This document shows positions 5,873 through 6,090 of a stretch of DNA of 6,090 nt, piece after piece; position 1 is the stretch's first letter; each line of letters begins with the position of its first letter. Made by a program: the position numbers and the translations under genes. The stretch is from NCBI GenBank assembly GCA_900554945.1, contig USJN01000100.1:1-6090 (forward strand), read 5' to 3'. Under the pieces are notes generated by a model. It was given only the letters and a program-made list of their open reading frames with translations. It did not search any database and was not told where the DNA came from. This DNA is from an uncultured Coriobacteriaceae bacterium. Lineage in GTDB: Bacteria > Actinomycetota > Coriobacteriia > Coriobacteriales > Eggerthellaceae.

Positions 5873-5904
5873 GCAGGGACACGGCCTAAGCCAGAACGCC
5901 CTGC
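5873..5904. repeat. Inverted repeat with a nested hairpin
   Basis: GCAGGG (5873-5878) pairs with CCCTGC (5899-5904), and inside it GGC (5883-5885) pairs with GCC (5890-5892) around CTAA. On the plus strand it is followed by AAAA and on the minus strand it is preceded by TTTT, so it does not form an intrinsic terminator in either direction. It may be a structured RNA or a remnant of a small repeat element. Confidence 0.35.
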
Positions 5905-5929
5905 AAAATGCCTGGTCACGAATTTCACC

Positions 5930-6031
5930 CTAAATCGCAACCCGAAAAAAACAGCGCACAACTCGTCCAGTTGACCACCAACGAGGGGGTCTGCTCCATG
6001 CAGCCCCTGAAAAGGATTGCCTGCCCATCAT
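5930..6031 (-). CDS. Doubtful 33-codon ORF with a perfect Shine-Dalgarno sequence
   Basis: A consensus AGGAGG (6037-6042) lies 5 bases before an ATG at 6029-6031 and 8 bases before a second, in-frame ATG at 6026-6028. The frame stays open for 33 codons to a TAG at 5930-5932. The peptide begins MMGRQSFSGAAWSRPPRWWS, with Trp at 12, 18 and 19 and a Phe pair at 28-29. Its codons (AGG, AGA, GGG, TTT) are unlike those of the neighbouring genes. A strong hairpin (5986-6007) and a run of seven U (5945-5951) fall inside it. It could be a leader peptide or chance; I recognise no family. Confidence 0.2.
   Translation of the reverse strand: MMGRQSFSGAAWSRPPRWWSTGRVVRCFFRVAI
5986..6007. other. Strong GC hairpin near the right edge
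   Basis: GGGG (5986-5989) plus CTGC (5991-5994) pair with GCAG (6000-6003) plus CCCC (6004-6007), with a single bulged T at 5990 and a 5-base loop: 8 base pairs, 7 of them G-C or adjacent. It is the strongest hairpin in the window outside genes. On the minus strand it is followed by a weaker 5-bp hairpin (5962-5966 with 5981-5985) and then U7 (5945-5951), 10 bases beyond that stem. On the plus strand it would enclose both a GGGGG ribosome-site-like run and the ATG at 5998. Confidence 0.5.
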
Positions 6032-6090
6032 TTCCGCCTCCTGTCATTCACGTCACAAGCCCAAAAGTCTCTCGGAACGAAGACGATATG

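Larger units (their letters stand above)
5582..6090. other. Region upstream of ispD without a convincing gene
   Basis: About 0.5 kb between the ispD start and the right edge shows no recognisable protein, tRNA or known structured RNA on either strand. It contains several inverted repeats (5600-5639, 5678-5692, 5873-5904, 5986-6007), a plus-strand G-quadruplex motif (5747-5767), an (AGCG)x3 run (5669-5680) and a weak promoter candidate. Composition falls to about 52% GC in 5931-6090 by my count, clearly below the neighbouring genes. Confidence 0.55.

Noticed and set aside
5658..5882. 74-codon minus-strand frame upstream of ispD
   Set aside because: Arg/Pro/Leu-rich with no motif; no clear Shine-Dalgarno sequence; it overlaps the promoter candidate and the G-quadruplex tract.
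1..6090. tRNA, rRNA, CRISPR arrays and insertion sequences
   Set aside because: I looked on both strands and found no tRNA-like T-arm with matching stems, no repeat-spacer pattern, and no transposase or terminal inverted repeats.

Overview
The window looks like chromosomal DNA from a high-GC bacterium, probably an actinomycete of the Coriobacteriia (Eggerthella relatives). That placement is inferred from base composition, gene style and gene order; no rRNA or other marker gene is present. Every confident gene lies on the minus strand, so transcription runs from high to low coordinates.

Layout in transcription order (right to left): (i) 5582-6090, about 0.5 kb with no convincing gene but several inverted repeats, a G-quadruplex motif and a tiny ORF of doubtful status; (ii) ispD (4739-5581) and ispF (4241-4735), adjacent enzymes of the MEP isoprenoid pathway separated by 3 bp; (iii) cysE (3476-4204), serine acetyltransferase, behind what looks like its own extended -10 promoter; (iv) cysS (1904-3421), cysteinyl-tRNA synthetase; (v) a U32-family 'peptidase' of the tRNA-hydroxylation type (441-1847) with Pro- and Ala-rich insertions near its C-terminus; (vi) 94-440, a gene-free stretch with a C-rich possible Rho-dependent termination zone and a promoter candidate; (vii) the first 31 codons of an unidentified protein (1-93), running off the left edge.

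The order ispD-ispF-cysE-cysS matches the Firmicute arrangement (Bacillus ispD-ispF-gltX-cysE-cysS), except that gltX is absent and a U32 gene follows cysS where Bacillus has mrnC and an rRNA methyltransferase. CysE makes O-acetylserine for cysteine synthesis and CysS charges cysteine onto tRNA. The U32 protein may modify tRNA wobble uridines, so the cysE-cysS-U32 part links cysteine supply to translation.

Most of the window is ordinary housekeeping DNA and I see no clear sign of a new system. The points most worth checking are the low-complexity insertions and duplicated 3' end of the U32 gene, the CysE C-terminal extension that lacks the usual terminal isoleucine, the 46-residue N-terminal extension of IspD, and the structured region upstream of ispD.
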